Positions 52,778 through 61,777 are shown, counted from the first letter of the stretch. The stretch: DNA of 64,000 nucleotides from Burkholderia lata (GCF_000012945.1 NC_007510.1:2046001-2110000), one strand, 5' to 3'. Made by a program: numbers and translations. Notes: generated from the sequence alone by a model not told the origin.

Positions 52778-53743
52778 CTAGCGCCCCGGCACCGCGCCAT
52801 CCAGCAACTGCCACCAGCCGCCGAGAAAGCCGATGCCCGGCCCCGGTGTCCACAGGCCGCGCTGGGCGGCTTCGAGATGGATCAGTGTCTGGTCCGCGCA
52901 GAACAGGCCCATCAATGCATCGCGGCGGTCGTGCATCCAGTTCGGCACGTCATCGGCCCGCGTCGCGGCATAGGCTCGCAGGCCGGCGTCCCAGCGCTGC
53001 GCATCGAATACGAAGCGATCGTCCCTGCCCGCATCGCGCGACAGCGCGAACAGCGCAAAGGCCACTTCGAGCCACTGCGCGCCCTGCCCGACATCGTCGA
53101 AATCGAGCACGCCGCTCACCGCATGCCCCACATACAGCAGGTTGCCCGCGTGATAGTCGCCGTGCAGCCAGTGCACCGCCCCCGTCAGCCACTCTTCGGC
53201 AGCGTCGAGATGTGCACCGATCCGACGAATCATCGTCTCGTAGTGGCCGCTCAAGTCCCCCGGCAACGACGGCGCAGCTCGCGCTGCTACACGTGCGTGG
53301 CGCGCAGACAACCAGGCCAGCGGCGCCGATTCGGTCACGGGTATCACCACCATCGCCGCATGCAGATGCGCAAGCGCACGAATTCCATCGATCGCGCCCG
53401 CCTCCGCATCGTCCGGCAGGCCGGGGCTGCCGTCGATATGCTCGAACAGATGCAACCAGCTTCCATCGGGCAGCCGCACACCGGACTGTGCGTCCACGGT
53501 CGGTCGTAGTCGCGGCAGTGCAGGCAGCATCGGCGCCGTACGCGACGGGTCGAGATGGCCGAGTATCGCGGCCTCGCGATGCACCTGCTCGACCGGCTTG
53601 CCTGACCACGACACGCGCAACACCGCGCGCCCCGCATCGCACTCGACGAGATACGTTTTGTTAGTATGGCCCGACGCCAGCGCCTGCAGGCGCGCCGGCT
53701 CGATGTTCCAGTACCGGTGAAGCCACGGTTCCAGCGTTTTCAC
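52778..53743 (-). CDS. APH-fold phosphotransferase 1 (aminoglycoside/homoserine-kinase-like)
   Basis: A 321-residue kinase of the phosphotransferase (APH/RdoA/choline kinase) superfamily. The N-lobe starts LEPWLHRYWNIEPARLQALASGHTNKTYLVE. The catalytic loop WLHGDYHAGNLLY (HGDxxxxN) is intact and the metal site is VLDFDDVG. The start is uncertain: GTG 53743 has AGGAG four bases ahead and directly precedes the conserved region; ATG 53770 has no such site. It is divergent from the CmcI-like methyltransferase, with start codons only about 25 bp apart. The substrate is unknown; it may phosphorylate a sugar or give self-resistance. Confidence 0.8.
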   Translation of the reverse strand: MKTLEPWLHRYWNIEPARLQALASGHTNKTYLVECDAGRAVLRVSWSGKPVEQVHREAAILGHLDPSRTAPMLPALPRLRPTVDAQSGVRLPDGSWLHLFEHIDGSPGLPDDAEAGAIDGIRALAHLHAAMVVIPVTESAPLAWLSARHARVAARAAPSLPGDLSGHYETMIRRIGAHLDAAEEWLTGAVHWLHGDYHAGNLLYVGHAVSGVLDFDDVGQGAQWLEVAFALFALSRDAGRDDRFVFDAQRWDAGLRAYAATRADDVPNWMHDRRDALMGLFCADQTLIHLEAAQRGLWTPGPGIGFLGGWWQLLDGAVPGR

Positions 53744-53768
53744 GTCACTCCTACTCGTTGCATTGACC

Positions 53769-54458
53769 ATGTCAGAGCGTCCCTCGGCCCGCATGCGGGA
53801 CATCAATATCGAATGGCTGACGCGCGCTGCCGAATTCGACCATCTGTTCCAGACGCGCTGGCTCGGCGAGCGCTTCTTCCACCTGCCCGGCGACATGCTC
53901 GCGCTCCAGGAACTGATCTGGCGCGAGCGTCCCGACTGCATCGTGCAGACCGGCATCGCGGCAGGCGGCGGCGTCGTATTCTCCGCGTCGATGCTGGAAC
54001 TGGCCGGCGACAGCGGCCGGGTCATCGCGATCGAGCCGCGCCTGCGCGACGAGGTCAGGCAGCGCCTGCAATCGCACCGCCTCGCCCACCGCATGACGCT
54101 GATCGAAGGCGAATCGTGCGCGGCCGACACGCTCGCGTCGGTGCGCACACAGATCGATGACGGCGCGCGCGTGATGGCGATCCTCGATCTCACGCACACC
54201 CACGCGCACGTGCTGCGCGAACTCGAATGCTATGCGCCGCTCGTGACGCCCGGCAGCTACGCGATCGTGATGGATACCATCATGGAGTACCTGCCCGCGT
54301 CGATGTTCGACGGCAAGCCGTACGGCAAAGGCAACAACCCGGCCACCGCCGCGCATGAATTCCTGGCCCGCGACGACCGGTTCGAGGTCGACTACGACAT
54401 CGAGGACCGCGTCCTCATGACGCTGTCGCCAGGCGGTTTCCTGAAGCGAGTGCGCTGA
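53769..54458 (+). CDS. CmcI-type class I methyltransferase (cephalosporin hydroxylase family)
   Basis: A 229-residue SAM-dependent enzyme of the CmcI/rhamnosyl O-methyltransferase fold. The SAM-binding region is IVQTGIAAGGGVVFSASMLELAGDSGRVIAIEPRL, and VMAILDLTHTHAHVLRELECYAPLVTPGSYAIVMD supplies the acidic metal-binding Asp. Such enzymes O-methylate sugars or take part in cephamycin methoxylation. ATG 53769 is used; the ribosome site is weak, and its 3' end overlaps the convergent glycosyltransferase gene by 44 bp. It belongs to the cluster by position. Confidence 0.82.
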   Translation: MSERPSARMRDINIEWLTRAAEFDHLFQTRWLGERFFHLPGDMLALQELIWRERPDCIVQTGIAAGGGVVFSASMLELAGDSGRVIAIEPRLRDEVRQRLQSHRLAHRMTLIEGESCAADTLASVRTQIDDGARVMAILDLTHTHAHVLRELECYAPLVTPGSYAIVMDTIMEYLPASMFDGKPYGKGNNPATAAHEFLARDDRFEVDYDIEDRVLMTLSPGGFLKRVR

Positions 54459-55623
54459 TCAGGCGCGCGGCCTCGGCAGAACCGTTGCGCGATGCATAGC
54501 TCGTGCGGATCCGCGCCGCCCGCTCGCGCAACGTCCCGGGCCGCAACAGGCGTTCGAGCGCATCGGCAATCTCCGCCACGCCGGCCTGCTGCAGATCCAG
54601 CACGCACCCCGCACCGGCCCGCTCGACGAAGTGCGCCGAATGGAACTGGTCGTTGCAGAACGGCGACAGCAGCATCGGCACGCCGCACGCAAGCGACTCC
54701 ATCACCGAATTCGCGCCGCCGTGGCTGACGAACGCGTGCGTGCGCTGCAGCAGCGCCAGTTGCGGCACGTAACGCACCGCGACCACACGTTCGTCGTCGG
54801 CCGGCAGCAGATCCGAATCGACCAGTTCGCCCACCGACAGCACCAGTTGCGCCGACGTCGCGCGCGTCGCGTCGATGACCTTCGCAAACACATCGGGATG
54901 GTAGTAAAGCTGGCTGCCGAGCGACATGTAGACGAGCGGACGGTCCGCATCGAGGCGTTCCCACGGGAACGGCGTCTCGTCGCCGCGCGGGCCGGACGGC
55001 AGCGCCGGGCCGACCAGCTCGACACCGGGCGGCGGCGCACCGACCAGCGCGTCGGTCGTGAACGCGAGCGTCAGGTGCGGTGAAAGGATGTCGCATCCGC
55101 GAAAACGCGCATCGAGCCCGTAGCGCGCGAACAGGCGCGTGCGTTCCGGCGCGAGCCATCGCACCGTGCGCAGCAGTTCCGAATCGAGCTCGTCCGGCAG
55201 CACCGGATTCAGAGAATTCGACATCGAGACCCACGGCAGCCCTTCCAGCTCCGCGGCGATCGCCGCCGCATAGAGCAGCGGATCGATCACGACCACGTCG
55301 GGCCGCCAGTCGCGCAGCACCGCACGGATGCCGTCCACCTGCGCGGGCGCGAGATCGATCAGCAGCGTGCGGATCCAGTGCCGCAGCCAGTCCGCGTCGC
55401 GAATGTTCGCGGCGAAGCTCGCGCCGCGCGACAGGTCGTGGCGCTCGGGCGTCTCGCGCGGCCCGACGAATTCGAAGCCGCCGGCACCGTCGAGCTGTGC
55501 GCTGATGTCCGCCGGCGCATAGAACGCGACGTCGCACCCGGCATCGCGCAGATGCTGGGCCGGGCCGATACACGGATTGACGTGCCCTTTCTCGGGCACC
55601 ACGCAGAACAGGATGCGTTTCAT
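54415..55623 (-). CDS. MGT/UGT-type glycosyltransferase (GT1)
   Basis: A 402-residue GT-B fold enzyme of family GT1, the group that transfers sugars to macrolides, polyenes and other small molecules. The N-terminal acceptor half is KRILFCVVPEKGHVNPCIGPAQHL. The C-terminal nucleotide-sugar half has the GT1 motif FVSHGGANSVMESLACGVPMLLSPFCNDQFHSAHFVE, including HGG. Start ATG 55623, 7 nt after the upstream asparagine-synthetase-like gene. It is the last gene of the operon. Its presence argues for a glycosylated small-molecule product rather than a polysaccharide. Confidence 0.87.
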   Translation of the reverse strand: MKRILFCVVPEKGHVNPCIGPAQHLRDAGCDVAFYAPADISAQLDGAGGFEFVGPRETPERHDLSRGASFAANIRDADWLRHWIRTLLIDLAPAQVDGIRAVLRDWRPDVVVIDPLLYAAAIAAELEGLPWVSMSNSLNPVLPDELDSELLRTVRWLAPERTRLFARYGLDARFRGCDILSPHLTLAFTTDALVGAPPPGVELVGPALPSGPRGDETPFPWERLDADRPLVYMSLGSQLYYHPDVFAKVIDATRATSAQLVLSVGELVDSDLLPADDERVVAVRYVPQLALLQRTHAFVSHGGANSVMESLACGVPMLLSPFCNDQFHSAHFVERAGAGCVLDLQQAGVAEIADALERLLRPGTLRERAARIRTSYASRNGSAEAARLISALASGNRLATAS

Positions 55624-55630
55624 GAACGAC

Positions 55631-56692
55631 TCAGGTTGGGCGATGCGCGGCATCGAGGTGGTCGAAATGATCGAGGATCAGCGACAGCGTCGTCCACAGC
55701 ACGCGTTCGTTGTCCGTCTGCAGCGTGGGTGTGGCCAGGCCGAGCTTGCCGGCCAGCGCGTGTGTGCGGTCGCGGTCGAGCAGCGCCGCGAGGTCCATCG
55801 CCGGGGCGAGCCGCCCGCGCTTGGGGCCGTGCACGAGCCGGTCCGGCAGGTTCAAGCGTGCACCGAGATCGCGCAGGCATTGCTTGTCCGGATCGGGCGC
55901 GATGCTCGTCAGATGCGCGACGACGGCCGCGTCGACGAACGGCGGATGCAGGTCGACCGACGCCGCGTCGAACAGCGCATGGCACAGCGGCAGATAGTTG
56001 GCCGACTGGTCGCGGCGCAGCACCTGGTCCGCGCCGTCGCCGGTGATGGCCACCTCGACGCCGTCCGCGGCCATCGCCTCGGCGAGCAGCAGCTTCGCGA
56101 CCGGATGCAGGTTGAACATCGGCTCCTCGACCGCATGCGTCGTTCTCGGCAGCGCCGCGACGAAATCGGCCTCGTTCGCGCGCACGATCTTCACGTTCGC
56201 CTGCATCTGCGCGGCCAGTTCGAGTGCGGCATCGCGTTCGCAATAGTCGGGCATGTCGGTCACGAGGACGTAGGACGTCACGTGCCGCTGCGCGCCGAGT
56301 TCGCGCAACAACGCGAGCAGCAGCGCCGAATCGAGCCCGCCGCTCAGCGCCAGCGCGACGCGCCTGCCGCTGTCGAGCGCACGTTGCAGCGACGCGCTCA
56401 GCACGGTTTCCAGATCGGCATGCTGCGGCCGCTCGGGTGCCGGCTGCACGGTCAGCCCCTGCGGCGAACGAATCAGCGCATGACCGGGCGGCACCGCGCG
56501 CACGTCGCGCAACACGGTGCGGCCGACCAGCCGCTCGCCGTTCAGGTAGCCCGCGATGGCCGCCGCGTCCGGCTCGCCGGCCGGTTGCCCCGACGCGTGC
56601 AGGACGGCCCCGATACCGGACGCCGTCGCACCGCTGCGCGGATGGTAGTGAAGCCGGTCGAAGCCGAACAGGTCGCGCGTGCCGACGATCAT
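55631..56692 (-). CDS. Asparagine-synthetase-like amide ligase lacking the glutaminase half
   Basis: A 353-residue ATP-PP enzyme. The PP-loop VALALSGGLDSALLLALLR (117-124) and the later VEVAITGDGADQVLRRD (218-223, the SGEGxDE equivalent) show the AsnB C-terminal fold. The first 75 residues match only the end of the N-terminal glutaminase domain (GTRDLFGFDRLHYH and DVRAVPPGHALI). The amino-terminal part with the catalytic Cys is absent, and no other gene supplies it. It thus resembles beta-lactam synthetase or lasso cyclase in using AMP activation with another amine nucleophile. ATG 56692 overlaps the radical SAM stop (ATGA). Confidence 0.85.
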   Translation of the reverse strand: MIVGTRDLFGFDRLHYHPRSGATASGIGAVLHASGQPAGEPDAAAIAGYLNGERLVGRTVLRDVRAVPPGHALIRSPQGLTVQPAPERPQHADLETVLSASLQRALDSGRRVALALSGGLDSALLLALLRELGAQRHVTSYVLVTDMPDYCERDAALELAAQMQANVKIVRANEADFVAALPRTTHAVEEPMFNLHPVAKLLLAEAMAADGVEVAITGDGADQVLRRDQSANYLPLCHALFDAASVDLHPPFVDAAVVAHLTSIAPDPDKQCLRDLGARLNLPDRLVHGPKRGRLAPAMDLAALLDRDRTHALAGKLGLATPTLQTDNERVLWTTLSLILDHFDHLDAAHRPT

Positions 56693-57567
56693 GGATAACG
56701 AGGCTTCAAGGAGTCCACTTCAATGCGTTTGAGGATGCGATGCGGCGCCACCGGCGCGCTGCCGCCCTGGCAATGCAGGCACGCTTCGAGCGGCGCCTCG
56801 CGTTGCAGATAGGCGAGCATTGCGTCGAGCATGGCGGTGTCGTTACGCAACGGCAGGCCGTCGGATTGAAAATCCTTCTCGCCCTTGTAGAGCGTATGGA
56901 AATGCGCCGGACGCGTGCAGGTGTAGAACATGCCGTCGCGAATCATATGGCAGCGCTCGCGGATCCAGCAATCGTGATAAAGGCGCTGCGCTTCGTCGCG
57001 ATCGGTTCCGGGCTCTACGCGATTCATCGTCGTGAACACGTCCTGCACCTTCCAGTTCAGGCGCACGTCGAAGCGTGCGGCCTGGCGCTCGATGTGCGCG
57101 ACCAGATCGGGCGACAGCGACGGCTTCGGATAGCGCGAGATCGTCAGCGCATCCACCGCCTGCCAGAACGCGCACGTCATCTCGCCGAGCTTCAGGCCGT
57201 TCGTCGTGACGGAGATCACGGGCGCGATGCCCGTGGCGCGCACGCGCTGGACGAGTTCGACGAGCGCAGGATGCAGCAGCGGTTCGCCGCCGACCAGCTT
57301 GAACATCCGCGGGCGCAACACCTTCGCGGCCATGCGCAGATCGGCTTCGAGCGATTCGGGGCTCGCGTACCACTCGGGCAGCAGCGGCGACAGCGAGCAG
57401 CATTCCGCGCAGGTCAGGTTGCAGTGATCGACGATATGCGCTTCCAGCGAGCGCGTCAGCACGCGCCCGTCTTCGACGCGGTAATCGCGATCCAGCGGCG
57501 GCGGAAACACATGCTGCCGATCGGCCGGCGGCGACGGATTCGAAGTCCGGTTCAGATTCGCATTCAC
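56689..57567 (-). CDS. Radical SAM enzyme with C-terminal cysteine-rich (SPASM/twitch-like) region
   Basis: A 292-residue radical SAM protein. It has C49-x3-C53-x2-C56 in DHCNLTCAECC for the [4Fe-4S]-SAM cluster, GGEP at 93-96, and ISVTTNGL. C-terminal cysteines C200, C206, C217, C263 and C266 (HDCWIRERC, YTCTR, ACLHCQGG) could bind an auxiliary cluster. Size and layout recall the aminocyclitol dehydrogenase BtrN and other SPASM/twitch enzymes; peptide modification is also possible. The start is GTG 57567, one base after the upstream stop, with AGGA at 8 bases; its stop overlaps the next gene. Confidence 0.85.
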   Translation of the reverse strand: MNANLNRTSNPSPPADRQHVFPPPLDRDYRVEDGRVLTRSLEAHIVDHCNLTCAECCSLSPLLPEWYASPESLEADLRMAAKVLRPRMFKLVGGEPLLHPALVELVQRVRATGIAPVISVTTNGLKLGEMTCAFWQAVDALTISRYPKPSLSPDLVAHIERQAARFDVRLNWKVQDVFTTMNRVEPGTDRDEAQRLYHDCWIRERCHMIRDGMFYTCTRPAHFHTLYKGEKDFQSDGLPLRNDTAMLDAMLAYLQREAPLEACLHCQGGSAPVAPHRILKRIEVDSLKPRYP

Positions 57568-57568
57568 T

Positions 57569-58561
57569 TCAGCGTCCTGCTTCCATGCAACGGGAAAAGA
57601 AATCGACGAGACGATCGCGCGCATCCACCATCGCGGACGCCATCGTCACCGCACCGTTCAGATGCGATGCAAAGCGCGAAGGGTCGTCGAGCCAGCCTTG
57701 CACGATCCAGAGCTTGAGCGCGTGCTGCAGACACGCGGCATCGACCGCCCATGCAATGCGTGCGGGATCGATCCGTCGGGTCCGCCGATAGGCCAGCACG
57801 AACGCTTCCGCCAGGTGCGGCGCCTCCAGCGGCAGATGGTTCAGGCAACGCACCAGTTCGTACTCGCGCGGCGCGCCGATCGACGCTTCCCAGTCGAGGA
57901 TGAGCGGCGGCAGCGTGCCCGTGAACAGGTAGTTGAACTGGTTGTAGTCGTTGTGGATCGGGTACTGCGGATCGTCGGCCGGAAACGCGTTGATGCTGCC
58001 CGGATAGTAGCGGTCGAGCATGCGCAGTGCGAGATCGACATAGCGGCGCAGGTTTTCGGCGCTGTGGTTCGAGCGGGCGCGATCCAGTGCGTCGAGCAGA
58101 CTGCGGCGCACCGCGTCCGCGTTGATCGCGGTCAGCCGTGCGCGGATCGTTTCGACTTCGGGCAAATGCAGCTGCTCGAGGCTCAGATGCAACGCCCCCA
58201 GACTCGCGCCGAGTGCATCCCATTCGGCCGGCGAAAACGTGTCGTAGGTTCTGAACTGCCCGGTTTCCCAGCGCGTCAACATCGCGTGGGCATTTGCCCC
58301 CGTCCACAGCGGTTCACCGGTTGCCGTACGTTTCAACGCCTGCACATGGAAACGCGTATCGCCGTGCGTCTCGAAGTGCGCGAGCACGGCAGCTTCCTTG
58401 GCCGCACGCGCGTGATGCCCGCTCGCGTAGAGCTTGACCGCTACGCCGCCGTCATCGGTCGGCAGGTGCCACACGCGTTCGCCGACCTGGCGCGGCGGCC
58501 CGCTGCGGCCCAGCGCATAGGCATCGCGGATCTCGTCGAAGGTCGTGGCGAGCGAGTCCAT
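57569..58561 (-). CDS. APH-fold phosphotransferase 2
   Basis: A 330-residue kinase of the APH/choline kinase superfamily, second in the minus-strand cluster. The N-lobe has a small-residue ATP loop and VAVKLYASGHHARAAKEAAVLAHFE. The catalytic loop is IHNDYNQFNYLF, with Asn in place of the common Gly, and the metal site LILDWEAS is intact. Start ATG 58561 directly abuts the FkbM stop (TGAATG). It is a close functional parallel of the 52.8 kb kinase but not a recent duplicate. A sugar or aminocyclitol hydroxyl is a likely target. Confidence 0.82.
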   Translation of the reverse strand: MDSLATTFDEIRDAYALGRSGPPRQVGERVWHLPTDDGGVAVKLYASGHHARAAKEAAVLAHFETHGDTRFHVQALKRTATGEPLWTGANAHAMLTRWETGQFRTYDTFSPAEWDALGASLGALHLSLEQLHLPEVETIRARLTAINADAVRRSLLDALDRARSNHSAENLRRYVDLALRMLDRYYPGSINAFPADDPQYPIHNDYNQFNYLFTGTLPPLILDWEASIGAPREYELVRCLNHLPLEAPHLAEAFVLAYRRTRRIDPARIAWAVDAACLQHALKLWIVQGWLDDPSRFASHLNGAVTMASAMVDARDRLVDFFSRCMEAGR

Positions 58562-59311
58562 TCAGATGTGCTCGGCCGGCCCGTATCGATACGGATGGCC
58601 GGTCAGGAAGGTGTTGTTCCCGACGTAGCGCACCTTGTACATCGCCGGGCGGAACAGCACCGAGGGAGCGTTGTTCGCGATGCCGAGCAGCGGATACAGG
58701 TCCTGCCGCACGAAGAACGCGTTGTTGCCCATGTCGTCGCAGCAGACGAGTTCATAGCCCTTCTGCCTGCCGAGATGGACGAGCGATTCGAGGCTCGCGC
58801 CGTAATAGGTCGAGCCGTCCCATTCGTGGTCGGGGTTGAAGCACATGACCCAACGCTCGGGCGGCGTGTAGTACGGGTTGTATTCGATCACGACGATGCG
58901 CGGCTGGAATGCCTGCAAGCCGCGCCACACCCAGTAGTCGTTGCCGTCGATGTCGATCGACAGGAGGTCGAAGTCGGCCGGCGTGTTCGCATCGGCGAGC
59001 AATGTGTCGATCGTGTCGGGCTGAACGCGATCGTGGTGCAGACTCACGCGCTCCGCTCCCGCGTAGTGGGCGGCAAGCTTGCCGAAGCGGTACGCGCTGC
59101 CTTCCACCAGCACGCCGGACCATTCCTGTTCGCGCAGCAACCGCGCGGTGTTGCTGTTGCGCAGGCCGTCGCTTGCGCCGATATCGACGCAGAAGCGGTT
59201 GGTCGGCGCGATCCGCTCCATCAGGCGTGCCAGGATGCCCTCCTCAGTGCCCTGCGCATACAGGCTTGGCGCAAGGCCGGACAGGTCGAGCGGGAAAGGA
59301 TGGTCCTGCAT
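58562..59311 (-). CDS. FkbM-family SAM methyltransferase
   Basis: A 249-residue methyltransferase of the FkbM type, which O-methylates hydroxyls in polyketides and glycans. The SAM site is FCVDIGASDGLRNSNTARLL and the acidic follow-up motif is DLLSIDIDGNDYWVWRGLQAF, then VVIEYNPYYTPPERW. The start ATG 59311 is the first that keeps family similarity; the frame is open to 59404, with a GGAG site 12 bases before 59311. First gene of the five-gene operon; the promoter should lie in the 240-bp gap before it. Confidence 0.83.
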   Translation of the reverse strand: MQDHPFPLDLSGLAPSLYAQGTEEGILARLMERIAPTNRFCVDIGASDGLRNSNTARLLREQEWSGVLVEGSAYRFGKLAAHYAGAERVSLHHDRVQPDTIDTLLADANTPADFDLLSIDIDGNDYWVWRGLQAFQPRIVVIEYNPYYTPPERWVMCFNPDHEWDGSTYYGASLESLVHLGRQKGYELVCCDDMGNNAFFVRQDLYPLLGIANNAPSVLFRPAMYKVRYVGNNTFLTGHPYRYGPAEHI

Positions 59312-59429
59312 CGAGGGGGCGGCTCCGGGTCGGAATTCAGGGTGGTATTTGGAGCGTAATTTACCCGAAGTCGAATGACGAAAGGAAACGGGAATGCGCG
59401 GCACGCCCGTGCTTCATCGGCACGGAAAT

Positions 59430-59467
59430 GAAAAAGCCCGCATCGACAATACTGTCGATGCGGGCTC
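59430..59467 (-). terminator. Terminator of the ybiT gene
   Basis: AGCCCGCATCGACA (59435-59448) pairs perfectly with TGTCGATGCGGGCT (59453-59466), a 14-bp stem with a 4-nt loop. The minus-strand continuation is TTTT. It lies between the ybiT stop and the FkbM start, so the operon is insulated from ybiT. Confidence 0.9.
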
Positions 59468-59555
59468 GATGCCTTTCTGGCTGCTTCGCGTTGCTATACG
59501 CCCAGGCTTCGTACCATTGCCTGGCCGCAACACATGAACGGAAGCGTCAGGACAA

Positions 59556-61148
59556 TTACTCCTGCCCCTGACTTGTCAGGAACTCCTCGTAATTGCCACC
59601 GAAGTCGAACAGCGTGCCATCCGTACGCACTTCGATAATCCGGTTCGCCAGCCCGCTCACGAACTCACGGTCGTGCGAAACAAAGATCAACGTGCCTTCG
59701 AACTGCTCGAGCGCGATCTGCAGCGACTCGATCGACTCCATGTCCATGTGGTTGGTCGGCTCGTCCATCAGCAGCACGTTGTGGCGGCCGAGCATCAGCT
59801 TGCCCCAGATCATGCGGCCCTTCTCGCCGCCCGACAGCACCTTTACCGACTTCTTGATGTCGTCCGACGAGAACAGCAGGCGGCCCAGCGTGCCGCGCAC
59901 CATCGTTTCGTCGTCGCCGTCCTTGCGGTACTGGTCGATCCAGTCCATCAGCGTGATGTCGTTCGGGAACTCCTCGTACGTGTCCTGCGGCATGTAGCCG
60001 ACATTCGCGTTCTCCGACCACTTCACCGTGCCGTGCTCGAGTGCGAGCGCGCCGAGCAGCGAACGCAGCAGCGTCGTCTTGCCCGCGCCGTTCTCGCCGA
60101 TGATCGCAATGCGCTCACCCGGCTGCACCGACAGGTTGAAGTTCTGGAAGATCGTGCGCTCGTACTTCTTCGTGATGTCTTCAGCCACGACCGCGACGTT
60201 GTGCAGCTTCTTCTCGAACTCGAAACGAATGAACGGGTTCTGGCGCGACGACGGCTTGAATTCCTCGATCTTGATCTTGTCGATCTGCTTCGCACGGCTG
60301 GTCGCCTGACGGGCCTTCGACTTGTTCGCCGAGAAGCGGCGCACGAAGTCCTGCAGTTCGGCGACACGTTCCTTTGCACGCGTGTTCGCCGCGGCCTGGC
60401 GCTCACGCGCCTGTGCCGATGCGAGCATGTAGTCGTCGTAGTTGCCCGGCCAGACCTTCAGCGTGCCGAAGTCCATGTCGGCCATGTGCGTGCACACCGC
60501 GTTCAGGAAGTGACGATCGTGCGAGATGATGATCATCGTCGAGTTGTACTCGTTGAGCGTGTGCTCGAGCCAACGAATCGAGTTGATGTCGAGGTTGTTG
60601 GTCGGTTCGTCGAGCAGCAGCACGTCCGGCTTCGAGAACAGCGCCTGCGCGAGCAGCACGCGCAGCTTCCAGCCCGGCGCGACGTCGCTCATCGTGCCGG
60701 TGTGGAATTTCTCCTCGATGCCGATGCCGAGCAGCAGCGCGCCCGCGCGCGCTTCGGCGTCGTAGCCGCCGTATTCGGCGAACTTGCCTTCGAGCTCGGC
60801 GGCGTGCATGTAATCGTCGTCGGTGGCTTCCGGGTTCGCGTAGATCGCGTCACGCTCGGTCATGGCGGCCCACATCTCGGTGTGGCCCATCATCACGACG
60901 TCGAGCACGCGCACGTCTTCGTACGCGAACTGGTCCTGGCGCAGCTTGCCGAGACGCACGTTCGGCTCCAGCGCGACGTTGCCGGCGCTCGACTCGAGGT
61001 CGCCGCCGAGGATCTTCATGAACGTCGACTTGCCACAGCCGTTCGCGCCGATCAGACCATAGCGGTTGCCCTCGCCGAATTTGACCGAGATATTCTCGAA
61101 CAAGGGCTTCGGCCCGAATTGCATCGTGATGTTGGCAGTAGAAAGCAC
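59556..61148 (-). CDS. ybiT: ABC-F translation-associated ATPase (YbiT)
   Basis: A 530-residue ABC-F protein with two ATPase domains. It has Walker [10 protein letters not shown] and GENGAGKTT, Walker [12 protein letters not shown] and [11 protein letters not shown], a second-domain signature [14 protein letters not shown], and the linker with [10 protein letters not shown]. The N-terminal [26 protein letters not shown] matches E. coli YbiT closely. It acts at the ribosome E-site during translation. The start is GTG 61148, giving the family length of 530; the longer frame to 61280 is not conserved. Confidence 0.92.
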   Translation of the reverse strand: MLSTANITMQFGPKPLFENISVKFGEGNRYGLIGANGCGKSTFMKILGGDLESSAGNVALEPNVRLGKLRQDQFAYEDVRVLDVVMMGHTEMWAAMTERDAIYANPEATDDDYMHAAELEGKFAEYGGYDAEARAGALLLGIGIEEKFHTGTMSDVAPGWKLRVLLAQALFSKPDVLLLDEPTNNLDINSIRWLEHTLNEYNSTMIIISHDRHFLNAVCTHMADMDFGTLKVWPGNYDDYMLASAQARERQAAANTRAKERVAELQDFVRRFSANKSKARQATSRAKQIDKIKIEEFKPSSRQNPFIRFEFEKKLHNVAVVAEDITKKYERTIFQNFNLSVQPGERIAIIGENGAGKTTLLRSLLGALALEHGTVKWSENANVGYMPQDTYEEFPNDITLMDWIDQYRKDGDDETMVRGTLGRLLFSSDDIKKSVKVLSGGEKGRMIWGKLMLGRHNVLLMDEPTNHMDMESIESLQIALEQFEGTLIFVSHDREFVSGLANRIIEVRTDGTLFDFGGNYEEFLTSQGQE

Positions 61149-61319
61149 GGCAGGTCCCGTTAAAGGATAAATCGACGGAAAACCGTGTATTTTAGCAGGT
61201 GTCGGAGAAACTGCCGACCATGCCGTTCCGCCGGCGCATTTCAGGCTCCGTTGGCCCGCCGCCCTGTGGCCCGCCAACACGACGGCACGCGCCCCACCGC
61301 CGCCTCACCGGAATCCCGC

Positions 61320-61772
61320 ATGCTTGCCAGCCAGCTTCGCGAACAACTCGTCGGCGCGTGGCGCCTCGTGTCCTACGAAGTCCGCCCCTGCGACGGCAGC
61401 GCGGCCGCCTATCCGCTCGGTCGCGACGTGCGCGGCTGGCTGCTCTATACGCGGGACGGCTACATGTCCGCCCAGCTGATGGCCGCCGGCCGGCCGGCCT
61501 ACGCGATCGGCGACCCGCACCACGGCGCCGACGACACATGCGCGGCGGCCGCGCGCGGCTACATCGCCTATTCGGGCCCCTTTCAGGTTGCCGACGACGG
61601 CACACTGACTCACGAAATGGACGTCAGCCTGCTGCCGAACTGGGTCGGCAACATCCAGCAGCGCATCGCCGTGCTCGACGGCGATCGCCTGCAGCTCGGC
61701 CCCGCGGCACCGGTCCGGATCGGCGGCCGGGAGGTCGAAGTCCTGCTGCTCTGGGCGCGCGCGGGCCGCTGA
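61320..61772 (+). CDS. Lipocalin-like domain protein
   Basis: A 150-residue protein of the lipocalin-like family. It begins LREQLVGAWRLVSYEVRPCDGSAAAYPLGRDVRGWLLYTRDGYMSAQLMAAGRP, then has YIAYSGPFQVADDGTLTHEMDVSLLPNWVG: the typical barrel strands of small catabolic-cluster proteins. There is no signal peptide. ATG 61320 fits; upstream frame (from 61185) is not conserved. It is divergent from ybiT and converges with the AsmA gene. Confidence 0.8.
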   Translation: MLASQLREQLVGAWRLVSYEVRPCDGSAAAYPLGRDVRGWLLYTRDGYMSAQLMAAGRPAYAIGDPHHGADDTCAAAARGYIAYSGPFQVADDGTLTHEMDVSLLPNWVGNIQQRIAVLDGDRLQLGPAAPVRIGGREVEVLLLWARAGR

Positions 61773-61777
61773 CGCCG

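Noticed and set aside
59312..59555. Hidden precursor peptide upstream of the FkbM gene (RiPP hypothesis)
   Set aside because: I translated the visible frames in this gap and between cluster genes mentally and saw no short frame with a ribosome site, leader-like sequence or core; the gap holds mainly the ybiT terminator.
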